64,000 nucleotides of DNA. It comes from Phoronis australis (taxonomy: Eukaryota > Phoronida > Phoronidae). Positions 60,790 through 64,000 of the stretch are shown here, piece after piece. Each line of letters starts with the position of its first letter. Positions within the stretch are counted from its first letter, which is position 1. The notes under the pieces are model-generated. The model did no database searches, was not told where the DNA came from, and saw only the letters and a program-made list of their open reading frames with translations. The stretch spans positions 184,001 through 248,000 of the forward strand of contig NMRA01000261.1 of the NCBI GenBank assembly GCA_002633005.1. Reading direction: 5' to 3'. Position numbers and translations under genes: made by a program.

Positions 60790-61110
60790 TCTTTTTTTGG
60801 TTTAAGGTTATGTAGGACCTTAGAGAAATCTCTAAATTGCCAAACTTTGGAACACGATTTCTCAGATATGACTGACTGGATTCATGTCAAACTTTTAGAG
60901 AAAACAGTGTTAGGAATCGTTTTTAAAATGTTCCACTTTTGCATCAGGGATGTCAAGTAATAGGACTTTTATGGGGTTTTTTTTAAACTCAAATTTGCAT
61001 CAACTGAAAACAAAATGATAATTTATAAAACTGTAATCGTGTTTTTGAGATTCTATCTTGAGCATTTATATCAAAGGAAGTTTGGTTATGCTATTGATAT
61101 TTTGCTAAGT
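60790..61110 (+). repeat. Dispersed repeat in the FDPS 3' region
   Basis: Best-preserved copy of the family also found at 14895-15005 and 57700-58275. Markers are TTATGTAGGACCTTAG, GACTGGATTCATGTC, TTTTGCATCAGGGATG and TTGAGCATTTATATCAA. No coding capacity or clear ends, so the class is unknown. Confidence 0.7.
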
Positions 61111-61684
61111 GTTACTTAGTAGGCTTGGTCATGTGAGCCAATTACATGCAGATACTATAAAGTCTAAAACCAAATTCTTCAAGCTTTCTGCTCTAAGAAA
61201 ATAGATACCTTTATTTAGTAAATAGCTAAATAGCACACTACTTCATTTTCTTGACATGTTTGGAGGTGCACTCCACATTCTCATGTGTCACACCTGTATG
61301 ACCTTTTACTTGTTACCTTGACCTTTGCTTGTTACCTTGACCTTTACATCATGCTGGTTCTTGTACCTTTGAGAATAAGGAGTGCACATTCAAACATGTC
61401 AGCAAAATGAAGTTGTGTTCTATTTGGCTATCTATTAAATGTTTGACTGCGCTTATGCTGAACAGGTCTTTTTGGAAATGTACTATTATGGAGTAAAAAT
61501 CCATAATTTTGCTGATACTTGGCAATATACGTACTTGTCCATGAGGTCCTAGGTAACCTTAATAGGTCTTCAGTGATGTGTGTAAGTTGTGTATGATATG
61601 AGTACCAGTGTACAAATAATGTGATTGTATAAGTATCAAATTAATATATAAACAAAGCACAAAGTTTGTCCATGGATGTCTTTC

Positions 61685-61690
61685 AATAAA
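61685..61690 (+). promoter_or_regulatory. Candidate polyadenylation signal of FDPS
   Basis: AATAAA within TTTCAATAAACTAAAA, the first canonical hexamer I could find after the stop codon. Its use would give a 3' UTR of about 1.6 kb that includes the repeat at 60790-61110. A variant ATTAAA near 61433 could be used instead. Confidence 0.4.
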
Positions 61691-61699
61691 CTAAAAATT

Positions 61700-62155
61700 T
61701 TATGAGGTCTAGTTTTATTTGTACAGTGCTTTTTTCGGTGTTTAGTTTCTGGTAAGCTGGGATTCCCGAGTCACCTAGTTTCCTTGAAGTCTATGTTGTT
61801 ACAACGTAGACTACATCATCATTGTGCATGGCTGTCAGTACTACAGTTGAATTGTCATATTCGACTAGTATGAAAAATGTGTGTTGACAGGTGTACGATT
61901 TTTTAGGTTTGCTAGTCCTTCGTGGGAGTTTGCCACAACAAGTCCTGGTAATCACTTTGTCTTTTTTGACAGGGGCCAATTGAAATGGTTTAAATGAGTC
62001 ATGTGATAACTGATCCGCAATACTGTACACTGAACAGAGCCAGGAAATGTTCTCATTCGGCTATGTTGTTCTTCGAATTGGCATCATTCCTATACAAAAT
62101 AGTGTGATTATTTATCAATGGTAGTTTATTGAAGGAATCAGGGTGACAACTGAAT
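61700..62155. other. Intergenic stretch downstream of FDPS
   Basis: A 79-codon minus frame (61791-62030) has no recognisable domain and no splice evidence. Nothing else seen. Confidence 0.45.
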
Positions 62156-62160
62156 TTCTC

Positions 62161-62405
62161 ATGCGCGCACCCAGCCTTTAAAATGGGGAGGCTCGAATTC
62201 CTGACGTTATGGACCTTTTGCTAATAAAAGAGAGGGCGGACCAAAAAAAAAAACGGAAACACCACTGTGAATTGCTCGTTTGCGCTTATTTACTGGAATT
62301 TTGTCCCATTTCCTCGGACATTTTGTCTCTCCGGGGCGGACCTTTCTGCCCACTTCGCCAAATGGGGGGTTCGTTCGACCCCCCCCCCCCCCCGGGTGCG
62401 CGCAT
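62161..62405. mobile_element. 245-bp unit with 12-bp inverted ends, related to 63.8 kb
   Basis: ATGCGCGCACCC (62161-62172) is inverted at 62394-62405 (GGGTGCGCGCAT). The internal CAGCCTTTAAAATG and GAATTCCTGACG blocks resemble 63868-63925, next to a hAT-like terminus. A C-run of 18 bases precedes the right end. Confidence 0.5.
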
Positions 62406-62719
62406 GTTTCTTATGACTCGTGGAATCGCTTTCACTTTCAAATACGGCTTACTATGTGCAAACACGGCTCGGTAGCTGTAAACACAGTCCACTAGTGTAT
62501 AAACCGTGTTGAGTGCGACCCCGCCTTATTAGTAAACCTGTTAACTGGGTCACGTCCGTGAGTTGTCATTTTAGAACTGCGTAAGCGATGTTCGGGTAAC
62601 CTGTTAATAAATTGAAATCGTTGGGATTGTTAAAAAGCGCTTTCATTTGGGCAGTGTTTTACGACGCCGATTTCTCAATATACAAAACGCTGCGTCGCTG
62701 ATGTGCGACTTATACGTTA

Positions 62720-62850
62720 TTATTAGCAGTTTTAGTCGTACTGGGAGTAGTACCGGTAATAGTAGTTTTATTACTAATAATATTAATAGTAGTAGTTGTA
62801 GCAGTAGAAATACTGGTAGTATTATATTATTAGTGTGGTATTATTTATCA
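62720..62850 (+). repeat. Imperfect trinucleotide (TAG/TAT) tract
   Basis: Runs such as AATAGTAGTTTTATTACTAA and ATTAATAGTAGTAGTTGTAG make an old AT-rich microsatellite. Confidence 0.75.
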
Positions 62851-63231
62851 TAATCATTATAATAACTTGCGCATACACTCCAAACTGTGTTCGTCTAGTG
62901 GACGTCAATTTCGAGTAAAATCCTTATTTTACTGGTTTCACGAATAATTTTTAGTTTTTGTCGTTGTACAAGACAGTACAGTGAATTCCCCAAGTTCTTG
63001 AAGCATGTAGGCTTACCCCAGTCTCGCATGTCGCACGACTATATAAGTATCCATAAAGCATTCTCGAGTTGGGTGGATTTAATGAATTTAACTGGTTAAA
63101 CCCATAAGCCCAGCTCAACAGTACGCCGAGTTGTTACTGAAGTGCAGCTGGACCATATAGGGAGGCAGGGGCGAAGACGTTGTTTGCAAACATATAAGGC
63201 CGAGAAATCGAGGTTGACCGATCGGGCAAAA

Positions 63232-63337
63232 ATGGCGGTAACCGAGGGAGAAACGAATTACTGGAATAGTTGACGTTTCGGCTCGTAAAGGAATGAAAAC
63301 CAACGAGGTTGAGGAAGTTCACATGAGGTTTAAAGAG
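63232..63337 (+). pseudogene. Decayed copy of FDPS coding exon 1
   Basis: From 63260 the translation GIVDVSARKGMKTNEVEEVH-MRFKE lines up without gaps with the end of FDPS exon 1 (EIVDV...[18 protein letters not shown]): 13 of 26 residues and 59 of 78 bases agree by hand count. Upstream, ATG at 63232 opens a frame that reaches TGG (Trp), matching the Trp of exon 1; a 5-nt deletion right after it shifts the frame to a TGA. The GTAAGT donor of exon 1 reads ACGAGT here. Same strand, 3.2 kb past the FDPS stop. This is a fragment of a duplicated gene or exon, not functional as it stands. Confidence 0.7.
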
Positions 63338-63436
63338 ACGAGTTTTGGTCCAAATTGAGAGTCTCTATATTTGTTATCAAGGTTTATTTCCTATGTGAAA
63401 TTTACCTACACTAAGACCTGAAAAAAGTTTAGTGTT

Positions 63437-63539
63437 GGACGTCTGAGTGACGGAGTCAGACACTTAATTGCAACCAGCCTGAGTCTGGCCCTGGCAGCGG
63501 CATGTTAAATACTGACGTTGATTAAAGAACTCACTGTTT
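63437..63539 (+). repeat. 103-bp direct repeat, copy 1
   Basis: Identical to 63620-63722; begins GGACGTCTGAGTGACGGAGT. It contains the small palindrome GTCTGA-TCAGAC. A single N follows at 63540. Confidence 0.95.
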
Positions 63540-63619
63540 NTTACATGCTAGCGAAATAGACACGTTTTAGTTAAGTCTTCAAACGAAAAATTTAGCAATA
63601 GTATATCAACGGTCGCGCA

Positions 63620-63722
63620 GGACGTCTGAGTGACGGAGTCAGACACTTAATTGCAACCAGCCTGAGTCTGGCCCTGGCAGCGGCATGTTAAATACTGACG
63701 TTGATTAAAGAACTCACTGTTT
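63620..63722 (+). repeat. 103-bp direct repeat, copy 2
   Basis: Exact copy of 63437-63539, offset by 183 bp, and continuous with the transposon end that follows. Confidence 0.95.
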
Positions 63723-63776
63723 TATTTTTTGCGGCCCTCAAGGTGGGTGCCCCCCNCCCCCCTAAATCCGCCTATG
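63670..63776 (+). mobile_element. Right end of a third member of the 31.7/44.7-kb family
   Basis: CTGTTTTATTTTTTGCGGCC, a C-run and TAAATCCGCCTATG match the corresponding end of the ~1-kb elements (for example, complement of 44743-44830). Its left part is not recognised; the 103-bp repeat stands in its place. Confidence 0.55.
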
Positions 63777-63800
63777 CGAGAAAAAAAAATTGGTCTTATG

Positions 63801-64000
63801 CAGGGGCGGATCCAGGATTTGAGTTGGGTGGTAGGGCACAGGAATAACCAGAATTTCGCCACATGCGGGCGCTCAGCCTAAAATGTAGGGATGCAAGGGT
63901 ATCGAATTTTTGTGTTTGTGGACCTTGTTACTAAAAAAATAAATAAAAAACGGTAAACGGGGTTTGTTCCAGGCCTATGCACTATGCATTGTGCATTCAC
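63801..64000 (+). mobile_element. hAT-like element start, cut by the window end
   Basis: CAGGGGCGGATCCAGGATTT is a terminus of the hAT type. The following GGGCGCTCAGCCTAAAATG and GAATTTTTGTG blocks resemble 62161-62230. The element runs out of the window, so coding content is unknown. Confidence 0.55.

Overview
The window is eukaryotic nuclear DNA from an animal, most likely a marine invertebrate. The case rests on one multi-exon metazoan-type gene with GT-AG introns, a low gene density, an AT-rich background with runs of N, and many decayed transposons. A deuterostome such as a hemichordate or lancelet would fit, but nothing here fixes the species.

One gene can be assembled with confidence: farnesyl diphosphate synthase (FDPS), plus strand, eight coding exons from 51713 to 60059, encoding 351 residues. 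Every exon is a multiple of three, all seven introns are phase 0, and both Asp-rich catalytic motifs are intact. About 3.2 kb downstream lies a decayed copy of its first coding exon (63232-63337), with a 5-nt deletion and no splice donor.

Most of the rest is transposon and repeat relics. 1-9 kb: a degenerate minisatellite, a retroelement C-terminal relic, a THAP-encoding Kolobok-like element with long inverted ends (2571-4051), and a 27-bp tandem array broken by a gap. 12-16 kb: a fold-back element, a minus-strand LINE reverse transcriptase relic and a possible MITE. 16.7-21.8 kb: two large arrays of ~145-bp monomers that repeatedly carry a CTCF-like box; the second alternates three monomer types in a ~445-bp higher-order repeat. 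Related arrays occur at 5.9-6.8 kb, 42.3-42.9 kb and, inverted, in FDPS intron 5. 24.8-26.3 kb: a minisatellite-headed element with inverted subtermini and a terminal hairpin followed by CTAG, resembling a non-autonomous Helentron. 31.7-32.7 and 44.7-45.7 kb: two copies, in opposite orientation, of a ~1-kb inverted-end element that contains a tRNA-like sequence. 44.1-47.5 kb: an L1/Tx1-type LINE fragment and a broken Ty3/gypsy pol (RNase H plus integrase). 48.2-50.4 kb: perfect palindromes and a 951-base gap.

FDPS intron 2 holds a second Kolobok-like element, with TTAA on both sides and a broken THAP domain on the minus strand. The long stretches between these features hold no gene I can support.
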